NCBI GenBank assembly: GCA_002420185.1
Contig: DIHO01000016.1
Coordinates: forward strand, 1 to 64,000
DNA: 64,000 bases
Reading direction: 5' to 3'
Source of the DNA: Opitutales bacterium UBA5694
Lineage (GTDB): Bacteria > Verrucomicrobiota > Verrucomicrobiia > Opitutales > Opitutaceae
Part shown: positions 36,457 to 44,871 of the stretch, piece after piece
Numbering within the stretch: position 1 is the first letter of the stretch
Layout of the letters: the number at the start of each line of letters is the position of its first letter
Program-made: the position numbers and the translations under genes
The notes under the pieces: generated by a model
Seen by the model: the letters and a program-made list of their open reading frames with translations, nothing else
What the model was told of the DNA's origin: nothing
The model's database searches: none

Positions 36457-36956
36457 GACCAGACAGGGCTTTCGTATGTAACCAATCATCTAAGAAAGTT
36501 GGTGGTATGTGGTGCGTAGGTACGGCGAACTTTTTAGGTACTTGGCTGGTATTCCGGTATCATGACTTTGTTCAATTGGTCTTATTTCGGATCGCCTTAA
36601 CCCGATTCTGTAGTATTTTTGGCGAGGCTTTTAGGATATGTGACAAGTAAATATGTCATTACTAATTGAATACTTATAGGGTTGAATTTATACGTTCTGC
36701 GATTGTATGGTTTTACGGGGGATTCAGCCCGAGTGGTCGCTCGAATCGAAAAATAGTTGAGTCTTCAGAGAAAGTTTCCTAAGAAACTGATGCATATGCC
36801 ATTAACTTGCCGGAGTTCGGAAACCCTAACCAATCGTGGCGAATCCGAACCCTTAAATGCCCCTGAGTAAACAGGGATTTCTTGCCATAGTGTATGCGTT
36901 CTCCATTTTTTCACGTCGTGTGTATGAACTCGGATTAACCTCTACTTAGAAGCAAA
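36457..36956. other. 500-bp region without a recognisable gene
   Basis: The open frame running on from the oxidoreductase fragment to about 36650 has no family resemblance (GMWCVGTANFLGTWLVFRY). Downstream of that I see no frames; the last 100 bases should contain the promoter of the secreted protein gene at 36957. Confidence 0.35.
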
Positions 36957-37892
36957 ATGAACCATCCAAAACACATTCGAGCAATTAGTTTGATCTGCCT
37001 TCTTCTGGTTTTGGTCTCTGGGTTTGCCGATCCTGCCCTTGGTCAGGAGGCGGTTGAGGGGAAAGAGAAGTCAGGCCAGAGCTCCGATGGCAGGCTCGAA
37101 GTGATTTTAGAGAATTCGACGCAAGAAGAGACCAAAAAGCAAAAACGGAAAAACCTGGTCAAATTGGAAGAACTGCCGCCCGAGGAACGGAGGCGCATGG
37201 AAATGCGAATGATGGGGGTGGACTTTCATAGCAAAGGCGGAGTGGGCTACCGGGGGAGCTGGGAGTTTAGATCGGGTGTAACGAATTTGTATCCACCTTA
37301 TTATGACGGATGGGAAGATGGGAGGGAGATGAAGGGGCTTTACGAGGATTACGCGTGGAAAGGCGAGCCAGGATACACGCTATCAAGAATCATATACAAC
37401 GACCGCTTTATTCAGCAAACGGGATCGGAATTTGTGAATTTTTTCTCTTTGTTTTGGATACCCGAAGCTTATGCGTTCTCGCTGTTCACTCCAAGTAGCT
37501 TCGAGAAAGTCAAAAACACGATTCGCGAGCGAATTATTGGAGCAAGGAAAGAATATGCGGAACGCGAAAAGTTCGATTCGTTTGAAGACTACATTGCCTT
37601 TAAGTTTGGAAACGATTTCGAAATGAAGGGTTTCGTTGATGGTTATTGGATCGAGGCCAATGAAGGTCCAGAACACATCACCTATTTCTACACCTCAGAA
37701 TTCGTAGGCTACAGGCGGAGGAAAAAAGAGGCCTACGAGACTCCTTTGATCGCTACTGCGACTTACATGATCGTGAGGAACAAGATGGTGAAAATAGATG
37801 TTGTGAGGGAATACGTAGGTCGAGATGATATTCCGATTCTATTAGAATTTACCTCCAAACTTCGCGTGGACATGATAGTCGTAAATCGTTAA
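36957..37892 (+). CDS. secreted protein of unknown function
   Basis: 311 residues, not recognised. Residues 1-30 are a signal peptide (ISLICLLLVLVSGFADPALG, cleavage near ALGQEA). The mature protein starts with a charged, Lys/Glu-rich stretch (to about 75), followed by an aromatic-rich body (GYRGSWEFRSGVTNLYPPYY, EFVNFFSLFWIPEAYAFSLF) and a C-terminal beta-rich part ending RVDMIVVNR. An envelope location is inferred. It has no cysteines that would suggest disulfides and no repeats. The next gene is on the same strand after about 75 bp. The absence of any hallmark leaves the function open. Confidence 0.6.
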   Translation: MNHPKHIRAISLICLLLVLVSGFADPALGQEAVEGKEKSGQSSDGRLEVILENSTQEETKKQKRKNLVKLEELPPEERRRMEMRMMGVDFHSKGGVGYRGSWEFRSGVTNLYPPYYDGWEDGREMKGLYEDYAWKGEPGYTLSRIIYNDRFIQQTGSEFVNFFSLFWIPEAYAFSLFTPSSFEKVKNTIRERIIGARKEYAEREKFDSFEDYIAFKFGNDFEMKGFVDGYWIEANEGPEHITYFYTSEFVGYRRRKKEAYETPLIATATYMIVRNKMVKIDVVREYVGRDDIPILLEFTSKLRVDMIVVNR

Positions 37893-37971
37893 GGAAAATC
37901 GAACTGAAGTTTGAACGCGACGACCCTTAGGTATTGAGTTATTTGATTCGATTGTATTTAAGAATATGGTC

Positions 37972-38271
37972 ATGAGTCTAAACCGCTACGAACAGATACT
38001 AATGAACTATTTGGAGTGCCATTCTGAAGAAAAGCGGTTCTGGGAAGCAAGAGTGACTGAAATCTCTCGGAGTGGAGGAAGGCTGGAATCTAGGGCTCTT
38101 GAGTTAAACGGAATTTTATGGGAATATTTTGAAGAGCGGGCACGCTTTGAGTCTCCATTTAGGGAAGTTCTGATTCATGAAGGTGACCCAAAGACAAGTA
38201 TGCTCAACTTGTCGGAATACCTTCTCCGAATGTGGGCTCCACCTACACAAAAGAAAAGGAGTCTCTGTTAG
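37972..38271 (+). CDS. small protein of unknown function
   Basis: About 99-101 residues. Starts MSLNRYEQILMNYLECHSEE, then KRFWEARVTEISRSGGRLES, LNGILWEYFEERARFESPFR and LNLSEYLLRMWAPPTQKKRS. It is predicted helical, cytoplasmic, without known motifs. Two ATG codons, at 37966 and 37972, are possible starts. It overlaps the trhO 3' end by 4 bp, tail to tail. Its composition is protein-like and stable in codon use, so I take it as real. Confidence 0.55.
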   Translation: MSLNRYEQILMNYLECHSEEKRFWEARVTEISRSGGRLESRALELNGILWEYFEERARFESPFREVLIHEGDPKTSMLNLSEYLLRMWAPPTQKKRSLC

Positions 38272-39263
38272 GATGGGCCGCTTCGAGAACGGTCGGTTTT
38301 TCGTTTCGCTTCAAGTTTTTCTTCCCGCCAAGTCTCTCTCTCTCTTGGTGTCATGCCGATGTGCTTGCGAGAAAGTTTCTTGCTGATTTCAACTTGCTTT
38401 TGGCGCTGTGCGGCTCGTTCGCGCTGTTCGTTACTGAGAGATTCGTGACAGTAGGAACAGCTAACGCCTTCAACATAGTGTTCAGACTCTTTGTCTGCCT
38501 CGGAAATCGTATGCCGACAGGCATGGCACATGTCGTAATCGCCTGGCTCCAGATTATGATCAACAGTGACGCGATTGTCGAAGACGAAGCAGTCGCCTTC
38601 CCAAAGACTCTCAGAAGCGTCGACTTTCTCGAGATAGTTCAGGATCCCACCGTCCAGGTGGTACACTTTCTGAAACCCTTTTTTGAGCAAAAGCGATGTA
38701 GACTTCTCGCACCGAATGCCTCCGGTGCAGAACATGGCGATCGGTTTGTCTTTTTTTTCTGCGAGCTCTTTGTCGACGTATTCAGGAAAGTCACGGAAGC
38801 TTTTTGTTTCCGGATTCTGGGCTCCTTTGAAGGTGCCAATCTCGACCTCGTAGTCATTGCGGGTATCAATCAATGTGACATCGGGATCTAAGATAAGATT
38901 GTTCCAGTCCTCGGGCCTCACGTATTCCCCAACCTGGTCCCCTGGGTTGATGTCTGGTCTGCCTAAGCGTACGATCTCTTTCTTCAGGCGGACTTTCATC
39001 CGATAGAAAGGAAGCTCCGTTGCTTTCGAGTATTTCAACTTCAAGGGTCCGATCACGGGATCGGACTGGAGGGAATTCAAAACCGCATCAATACCCAATT
39101 GAGGGCCTGATATCGTTGCGTTGATTCCCTCGTGGGCTAGCAGAATTGTGCCCTTGACCCCGTTCCTCTCGCACAGATTGTATAAAGGAATTCGGCGCTT
39201 TTCAAAGTCGGGTAGCGGAACGAACTTATAGAATGAAACAATAACAACTGTGTCAGCTTCCAT
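38268..39263 (-). CDS. trhO: tRNA uridine(34) hydroxylase, rhodanese family
   Basis: TrhO (YceA) makes 5-hydroxyuridine at wobble position 34 of certain tRNAs with oxygen. The 331-residue protein starts VVIVSFYKFVPLPDFEKRRI, has the UPF0176 N-terminal domain (GVKGTILLAHEGINATISGP), a rhodanese domain with LIDTRNDYEVEIGTFKGA, and the active-site loop MFCTGGIRCEKSTSLLLKKGF with cysteine. The C-terminal part has a Cys-rich zinc-like segment (CHACRH, SCSYCHESL) followed by a basic tail. I start at the ATG at 39263 because the homologues begin there; the frame is open further upstream (to 39374), with no family resemblance in that part. Confidence 0.9.
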   Translation of the reverse strand: MEADTVVIVSFYKFVPLPDFEKRRIPLYNLCERNGVKGTILLAHEGINATISGPQLGIDAVLNSLQSDPVIGPLKLKYSKATELPFYRMKVRLKKEIVRLGRPDINPGDQVGEYVRPEDWNNLILDPDVTLIDTRNDYEVEIGTFKGAQNPETKSFRDFPEYVDKELAEKKDKPIAMFCTGGIRCEKSTSLLLKKGFQKVYHLDGGILNYLEKVDASESLWEGDCFVFDNRVTVDHNLEPGDYDMCHACRHTISEADKESEHYVEGVSCSYCHESLSNEQRERAAQRQKQVEISKKLSRKHIGMTPRERETWREEKLEAKRKTDRSRSGPS

Positions 39264-39393
39264 GAATCTAGATTTAATTGAGAACGCGAAACGAGTGTAT
39301 AAATCAAGAAGTAAACGTCTAAGTGGCCGGTAGGCATTAGTGTTAGTGAAGAAGGATTGACCGGTTTTCGTCATTTAGGCAAATAACCTCGCT

Positions 39394-39663
39394 ATGACAG
39401 CCCCGACGAGTAAAGAAAAAGCAATTCTGCGAAATATGGCTCAGAAATTGAAGCCGGCAATCCATATTGGAAAAAAGGGGGTTACACCCGCCTTACTGGC
39501 CGAATTTAGCAAAGCTCTGAAATTGGATCAGCTCGTAAAAGTGGCCTTCAAGGCAAGCCGGGACGGGATTTCTTCATTCGTTGGAGAGCTGGAGTCGAAA
39601 ACGGATTCCCACTGCGTAGGTGGGGTGGGGAAGCGCCGGAGTTTTTACAAATTCAAAGATTAG
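39394..39663 (+). CDS. yhbY: YhbY-type CRM-domain RNA-binding protein
   Basis: An 89-residue single CRM domain protein, associated with the pre-50S ribosomal subunit in E. coli. It reads LRNMAQKLKPAIHIGKKGVT, then PALLAEFSKALKLDQLVKVA, GGVGKRRSFYKF. The GxxG-type loop of this family (IGKKG) is present, and the length is close to E. coli YhbY (97). It is divergent from trhO (130 bp) and apparently a single gene. Confidence 0.88.
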   Translation: MTAPTSKEKAILRNMAQKLKPAIHIGKKGVTPALLAEFSKALKLDQLVKVAFKASRDGISSFVGELESKTDSHCVGGVGKRRSFYKFKD

Positions 39664-40158
39664 GTTGTAATCCGGCAGACTTTATTGAGAATATCTGTAT
39701 CGGGAGTACTCGTTCGATTGATTCGGGATATTGAATTCGTTTGCAGAGTAAAATTTGTGGTTGGATGTTCAAATGCCTGATTCGAAAAAGCTTCGGTCGG
39801 AGGTAGAGGAGGAAGTCGGGGAACGGTCGTAGGTGTTATGGGCGTTAACTCTCAGAAAACGAGATCTGGGAAGAAGACCGTCCACGCGAGCTCGAAGCGG
39901 TTTGGCGTTCCGAGCAAGAGTGTAAAGAATTATCCCTTACAGTATTTCAAGAGCCGTCAGCGTCGATTCGTTTTGAGCAGACCCACCTTGGAAATGAGCA
40001 TCGACGACAAAAAGGGCATGCTCGGGTACGGCTTCTATTTCCTCCTGCCAGATTTCAGGAAGTCTTTTCGAGAATCCATTGATTCCTAGCATCTCTCCAG
40101 ACTGGTTCTCTACCTCTTAGATACCGTCCGTTATGAAAACGATTCGGCCTTTGGACCA
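39664..40158. other. 495-bp region without a certain gene
   Basis: No certain gene. A 51-codon minus-strand frame at 39937-40092 (MLGINGFSKRLPEIWQEEIE, then AVPEHALFVVDAHFQGG) reads like real protein but is short and ends at a TAA, and I cannot assign a family. A plus-strand frame at 39838-40089 covers the same DNA and is basic and low-complexity. I consider the minus frame more likely to be a gene remnant. Confidence 0.3.
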
Positions 40159-40180
40159 ATATACGGCATGTTCCGTATAT
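40159..40180 (-). terminator. hairpin just beyond the udk stop codon
   Basis: ATATACGG-CATGTT-CCGTATAT, a perfect 8-bp stem, 2 bp beyond the stop codon of the uridine kinase gene. On the minus strand the following bases (TGGTCC) are not T-rich, so it may act as a stability structure rather than a true terminator. Confidence 0.45.
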
Positions 40181-40182
40181 AT

Positions 40183-40818
40183 TTATTTGGGATTCTTTGC
40201 ATCTTTGGTGAGTCTTCTTTCTAGATCGGCCAAAAACCTTGATTCAAAAGCGGTATCTTCCTCTGAGTTCCAGATAAAATCAGCGTGTTTGAGGGAGGGT
40301 TCGACGTGCTCATGATGCATCGGAATGGTTTGCTGGCTCCAACTCGCACGAATTTGGTCCGCAGCATAGCCCCTGTCCTTAGTATCTCTTTTCAGTCTTC
40401 GCTCAAGGCGGGTCTTTGAATCTACATTGATATAGAGTTTGAAATCCAGGAGGTTGCGTATTTCTGGCCAGCGTAGAACAAACAGTCCTTCCAATATGAT
40501 GAGCGGACTAGGGACGAGAACATTGCCAGATAGCAGCCGACGATAGTTGATATAAGAATAGTCAGGCGCCTCCACCTCGATACCTTGGTTAAGACAATTG
40601 AGGTGGTGATGAAGTAGTGTGTGTTCGACTGAGCTAGGGTGGTCGAAATTGGTGTTCTTGGCCTGTTCTATGTTAATACCTGAGAGATCACGGTAGTACC
40701 AATCTTGTTCAATAACAGTCGATTCCTCGGGAAACGCAGATTTAATACGCCGGGCAAATCGTGACTTCCCAGAGCCACTGCCGCCTGAAATACCGATTAT
40801 GAAAGGCACTCTACACAC
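40183..40818 (-). CDS. udk: uridine kinase
   Basis: Phosphorylates uridine and cytidine to the monophosphates with a nucleoside triphosphate. The 211 residues have a P-loop FIIGISGGSGSGKSRFA, then EQDWYYRDL, NFDHPSSVEHTLL, VEAPDYSYINYRR, the LIILEGLFVL region and KTRLERRLKRDTKDRGY with the lid arginines. Length matches Udk (about 210). The gene is alone on the minus strand, and a hairpin lies 2 bp past the stop. Confidence 0.92.
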   Translation of the reverse strand: MCRVPFIIGISGGSGSGKSRFARRIKSAFPEESTVIEQDWYYRDLSGINIEQAKNTNFDHPSSVEHTLLHHHLNCLNQGIEVEAPDYSYINYRRLLSGNVLVPSPLIILEGLFVLRWPEIRNLLDFKLYINVDSKTRLERRLKRDTKDRGYAADQIRASWSQQTIPMHHEHVEPSLKHADFIWNSEEDTAFESRFLADLERRLTKDAKNPK

Positions 40819-41004
40819 TCTTTTCCTCTTATTTTCTCTCGCAGTGATTCAAGAATATTGGCCAAGATGTCGTAGGAAAAAAGAGGCTGAGCCTGCTGTA
40901 AGAAGGGCGAGCAACGAACAATCCCAAATTTATATAAATACGAGTACAGTAATTGATGGTTACCTGGACAACGGCATTTTGCGTACAAAATTAGATGTAA
41001 ATGT

Positions 41005-41836
41005 ATGGATGCCTTTTCCGCTCGCGATTTCAAGAAGCAAGTCGACCTGATTTGGTCAGAGGACATTAAACAGGTTGAATTGGATTTCAAGCAGGTCGGT
41101 TTCATCGACAGCTCTGGAGTTGTTGGCTGATTTTGATAATCTTGAAGTTGATTCTTAGAATCTGCTTCTGGCTTCTGTGGAATCGGTTATCGATGGATAA
41201 GATACGAATGAATTAGTTGAAAGTGTTCGAAAAGGGGCAGGGAATTCGAATTTGCCCGTGTTGTTTTCCTTTCCATTGGGGAGTCTTCATGCTGGCAGCG
41301 GTGTTTTTGGTAAGGTGTTGTCACAATTAAAGCCTTTTAAGCTTACGAATACAAAACGCAATCTAATGGAATCCATAGGGTCAGCGGAGGAGGCGGTAAA
41401 AAAGACTGAGAAAACTTATGGGAAGCTAGGAGAAAGAATGCCGATCTCTATCTTGCTTGCTGAGGATAATATCGTAAACTAGAAGGTCTCTATTAGGTTG
41501 TTTAGGGAATTGGTTACGAGATTGAAGTGGCGAGTAGCGGCCTTGAAGCAATAAAGGCTCTTGAGCAGAGTTCTTATGTCCTTGTATCATGGATGTTCAG
41601 ATGCGGGAAATGGACGGTTTTGAAGCAACGAGGCAAATAATCGTCAAGTGGGGTGATGCGAGACCGAGAATTGTTGCGCTGACCGCAAACGCTATGCGAG
41701 GAGATAAAAGGGTTACGACGAAGCTGGGATGGACGGCTACCAGACTGAGCCATATAAGCCTATTGAGCTGGAACAAGCGATTGAGAGTACTTACGAAATG
41801 CTAGGATCAGAGGGCGGGTCAGCTGCAACATCTTAA
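41005..41836 (+). pseudogene. decayed signalling gene(s): STAS and hybrid-type receiver remnants
   Basis: A chain of broken plus-strand segments. 41005-41130: MDAFSARDFKKQVDLIWSED then LDFKQVGFIDSSGVVG, a STAS (anti-anti-sigma) pattern with the target serines, ending at a TGA where the domain should go on. 41252-41482: residues reading like the end of a receiver domain plus linker, then MPISILLAEDNIVN, the start of a receiver domain, cut by TAG at 41480. 41589-41804: MDVQMREMDGFEATRQI and RIVALTANAMRGDK, the phosphoacceptor-aspartate and threonine segments, in a new frame. The terminal part, IELEQAIESTYEMLGSEGGS, is in a third frame to a TAA at 41836. At least one stop and two frameshifts separate these, so no receiver can be made. 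It probably represents a lost hybrid kinase and perhaps a separate STAS protein. Confidence 0.65.
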
Positions 41837-41950
41837 CTGTCAAAAGCTGATTTCCTTGTTCGAATACCCGATTCATTTACTCAGATTAATCTAGGCATTT
41901 GGCTTGCTCACGCAGATTCAATCTGTGACACCCGAGTTATTCAGTACCAA

Positions 41951-43948
41951 ATGCTAGATTCTAGTCCAAAAGGAGATTCAGATTGCTACAAGCGAGCGAA
42001 GCGTTCGCTTGGTTTAATTCTGGAAATGGAAGAAGAACTGAAATTTGATCCTGTGTTGGAGCCAGAAGTAACCATAGTAATCGCTTCGCGTAACCCAGCT
42101 CCATTCCTATTTCGTTGCCTACAGGCACTGTGCTTCTCGGAATCCGTCCGGATGGAGGTTGTAGTTGTCGTTGAGTCGAGCTCTCGTGAGATGATTGCCC
42201 TTTTGCTTGATCGATTAAAGACCGTTGTGAAGGTGCGTTGTCCGAAAATCGTAAGCTACTCTGAAGCTTGGAATCAGGGTGCAAATGTAGCGCGAAGTGC
42301 AAATATCATTTTTTTGAAGGACGACGTGTGCGTGAGGAAGGATACTATTTGTGCGACATTGAACGTCTTGAATAATGATGGCGGGGTAGGGGCCGTTGGA
42401 GCCATGTTGCTGGATGGAGATGGGGTCCTCATCGAGTCGGGATCGCTTTTGAATTCGAGTGGAATTTGCCGATCAGTAGGAAGAGGCTGGAATCCGGACG
42501 ACTATCGTGTGCAGTACAGAAGAGATGTAGCGTTTTGTTCAGGAGCCTATTTGGGAATTACAAAAGAGACTTTTCAGTCGATCGGAGGATTCGATGAGTC
42601 TTTCTTGGATGAGTACTACGAAGACGTTGACCTATGCTTGAGGCTCAATCGCGCTGGGAAGAGGACCGTTTATGATCCTTGCAGTGTAGCGACCAGAAAT
42701 CTGGAGTACCGAGACTCTTGGGGGAAGGCGGCGAAATTGATGGCGGCGAATAGAAATAGGCTTTTGTCGATTCGCGAGTCAGAGCTCGCTAGTTTTCCCT
42801 CTCAAAGTGATTTCGAATTAGATACGATTCATGAGTCTGCGAGAGGACAGCGGATACTTTGGGTTGAAGACGCTCCTCCTTTCGGTCACATGGGAGCAGG
42901 GTTTCCTAGGACGAAGGAAATGCTGTGGACTCTGATTGAACTGGGGCACTCTGTAACTCTGCTTCCCACTTTTATTACGACTAGCGACTTTATGGACGTG
43001 TACAAAGATACACCGAGAGAAGTTGAAGTGGCCCTAGGAGTTGGGGTGGAAGGTTTCGAAAAATTTTGGCAAAAAAAATGGAAAGCGTATGATGCTGTCA
43101 TCATTTCGCGACCCAATAATCTTAATTCTATTGGTCGTATAATTGAGGATACAAAAAGTAAAAGACCAGACTTGCGTTTGATATACGACGCCGAGGCCGT
43201 TTTCGCTAACCGAGAGATAAGTGAGGCACTATATAATGGGGAACCGTTTTCCGAGTCGGAAGAGAGACAACTGCTCGAAGCGGAATTGAAGCTGGCGGTA
43301 GTTGCGGATGTGATATTATCGACATCCGATTACGAACGAAAGCAATTTGCTTCACTGGGATTCTCCAAGGTGATCATGCTAAGGCATCACTCGACAATTG
43401 AGCCAGCGGTTAGGCCATTTGCAGAGAGAGAAGGGATACTTTTTGTGGGGGCGGTTCACTCGGATTCGGCCCCAAACGCGATAGGTTTGATTGACTTTAT
43501 TGAAAATTCTCTGCCGTTAATTCGAGCCAAACTGGGGCAGGACATAAAGCTGTATTGTGCTGGCAGATACCATTCAGATGAATTGATGAAGTATGCCTCG
43601 GATTCAGAAGTCTTTTTAGGATTCGTGGAGGACCTCAGTGATTGGTATGAAAAATGCCGACTGTTCATTGCACCCGCTCGGTTTGCGGCGGGTATACCTC
43701 TAAAGATCATTGAAGCCGCTTCGAAGGGTATCCCCGTTGTGGCGACTACTCTTGCGAGGAACCAGCTTGGATGGTCCGAAGAGGAGTTAATCTCGGCACA
43801 TACCGCAGAGGCCTTCGCGGCTGCTTGTGTTCGTGTTTATTCAGAAGGACCCTTGTGGCATCGGCTAAGAACGGGAGCATTGGCCAGAATACGGCAGGAC
43901 TACAGCCGAGAACATATTGTCGAAGCCCTGCGTGGCGCCCTGGAGTAG
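41951..43948 (+). CDS. bidomain glycosyltransferase (GT2 plus GT4-like)
   Basis: 665 residues with two transferase units. The first (about 35-270) is GT2/GT-A: VTIVIASRNPAPFLFRCLQA, AWNQGANVARSANIIFLKDD (DxD-like), GAYLGITKETFQSIGGFDES and YYEDVDLCLRLNRAGKRTVY. The second (about 305-660) is GT-B of the GT4 type: ILWVEDAPPFGHMGAGFPR, a UDP-sugar-type region LIYDAEAVFANREISEALY, ILFVGAVHSDSAPNAIGLID, FLGFVEDLSDWYEKCRLFIA and IPLKIIEAASKGIPVVAT. Such fusions build polysaccharide or glycoprotein chains by adding two sugars in turn. The first 36 residues are not part of the folds. The gene is isolated between two dead signalling genes, with no other glycan biosynthesis gene visible. Confidence 0.88.
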   Translation: MLDSSPKGDSDCYKRAKRSLGLILEMEEELKFDPVLEPEVTIVIASRNPAPFLFRCLQALCFSESVRMEVVVVVESSSREMIALLLDRLKTVVKVRCPKIVSYSEAWNQGANVARSANIIFLKDDVCVRKDTICATLNVLNNDGGVGAVGAMLLDGDGVLIESGSLLNSSGICRSVGRGWNPDDYRVQYRRDVAFCSGAYLGITKETFQSIGGFDESFLDEYYEDVDLCLRLNRAGKRTVYDPCSVATRNLEYRDSWGKAAKLMAANRNRLLSIRESELASFPSQSDFELDTIHESARGQRILWVEDAPPFGHMGAGFPRTKEMLWTLIELGHSVTLLPTFITTSDFMDVYKDTPREVEVALGVGVEGFEKFWQKKWKAYDAVIISRPNNLNSIGRIIEDTKSKRPDLRLIYDAEAVFANREISEALYNGEPFSESEERQLLEAELKLAVVADVILSTSDYERKQFASLGFSKVIMLRHHSTIEPAVRPFAEREGILFVGAVHSDSAPNAIGLIDFIENSLPLIRAKLGQDIKLYCAGRYHSDELMKYASDSEVFLGFVEDLSDWYEKCRLFIAPARFAAGIPLKIIEAASKGIPVVATTLARNQLGWSEEELISAHTAEAFAAACVRVYSEGPLWHRLRTGALARIRQDYSREHIVEALRGALE

Positions 43949-43959
43949 TGGGTGAAGTC

Positions 43960-44670
43960 AGTCCAGTTCCTTGATGCATTCGTTGGGTAGTCGAGCCCTC
44001 TCGGCAACACACTAATTGCGAAAATACGAACCCAGTCCATGCCCATCATCTGGAGGGGCTTCCTCAGTGGTTTCCAATCGACCACCAATTCCGAGAAAAA
44101 CGGTGCTGGTTATTTGAAGAATGGTAGCAACTACTGTCGGATGCTGCTGTATCACAGAAGCGAAATCATCGATTCCACAATTGGGATCATCGAAGGTTTT
44201 AAGAAGCTGCTGTATTGGCTCCGTTTTGACGTGGGGCTGTTTTGTGTCCCGAACGATTTCAATAACCTCTTCGCACCGAATTCTGAACTAAGTGTTTAAG
44301 ACATGCTTGATCTCGGTTACTAGATCCTTTGGTGACATGGGTCTCTTGAACAGAGGTAAGCCAGATCCGTTCCTCTCTTTAACGATCCTTTGTCAGACTG
44401 GTCTTAAACTAGAAACCTAAGCTAATTTGGTTATTCCCGTTTTACGTTTGATAGAAGTATGTCGCCAAAGGTCTTGGGAAGGTTTAGGCTGCTGAGTACG
44501 ATATCCGCTTGATTCGCAGCTAGGGAAGTGGCTGCCTCTTCTCGATCCTGTAGGGCACGCAGTTGTCATCTTTTCTGGATGATCGATGGAGTGTTGTTCA
44601 TCGAATCGAGGTAAGAAGGGTTCTTGTCAGTAATCAGTATTTTGGTTCCTATCTTTGGTTCCGAACTCAT
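43960..44670 (-). pseudogene. response regulator with REC and HDOD domains, decayed
   Basis: Read from an ATG at 44670, frame one gives MSSEPKIGTKILITDKNPSY, a receiver start, with a TGA near 44570, then AATSLAANQADIVLSSLNLP with a serine where the phosphoacceptor aspartate should be. After a shift, FKRPMSPKDLVTEIKHVLNT is the end of a receiver. An HDOD domain follows: LLKTFDDPNCGIDDFASVIQ then QHPTVVATILQITSTVFLGI and GGRLETTEEA, and another shift gives MMGMDWVRIFAISVLPRGLD. Receiver-HDOD proteins usually control cyclic-di-GMP or motility-linked processes. The lost aspartate, one stop and at least two frameshifts mean it is not functional. Confidence 0.6.
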
Positions 44671-44871
44671 TTGACTGTTTCTGTAGGTGATACGGGAATG
44701 AGTTTTGGAAAGCCTCCTCATTTTTTATAACGCGTGCCTCGGTGAGAAAGAGAGAAGAAAAGGCGAATTCAATGGAGGGAAGGTACCGTTCAAGCGACTT
44801 TCACTGATTTTCCGCAGCTCGCACTGACTGTTGGAAGCATGATCCCCATCAGTTCGTGTATTCGCCAAATT

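Noticed and set aside
36021..36650. 209-codon plus-strand frame as a whole gene
   Set aside because: Only the middle third is enzyme-like; both ends are unrelated sequence, so it is annotated as a fragment, not an intact gene.
38232..38891. 219-codon plus-strand open frame
   Set aside because: It is antisense to trhO, which has all family motifs; the frame has no signature of its own.
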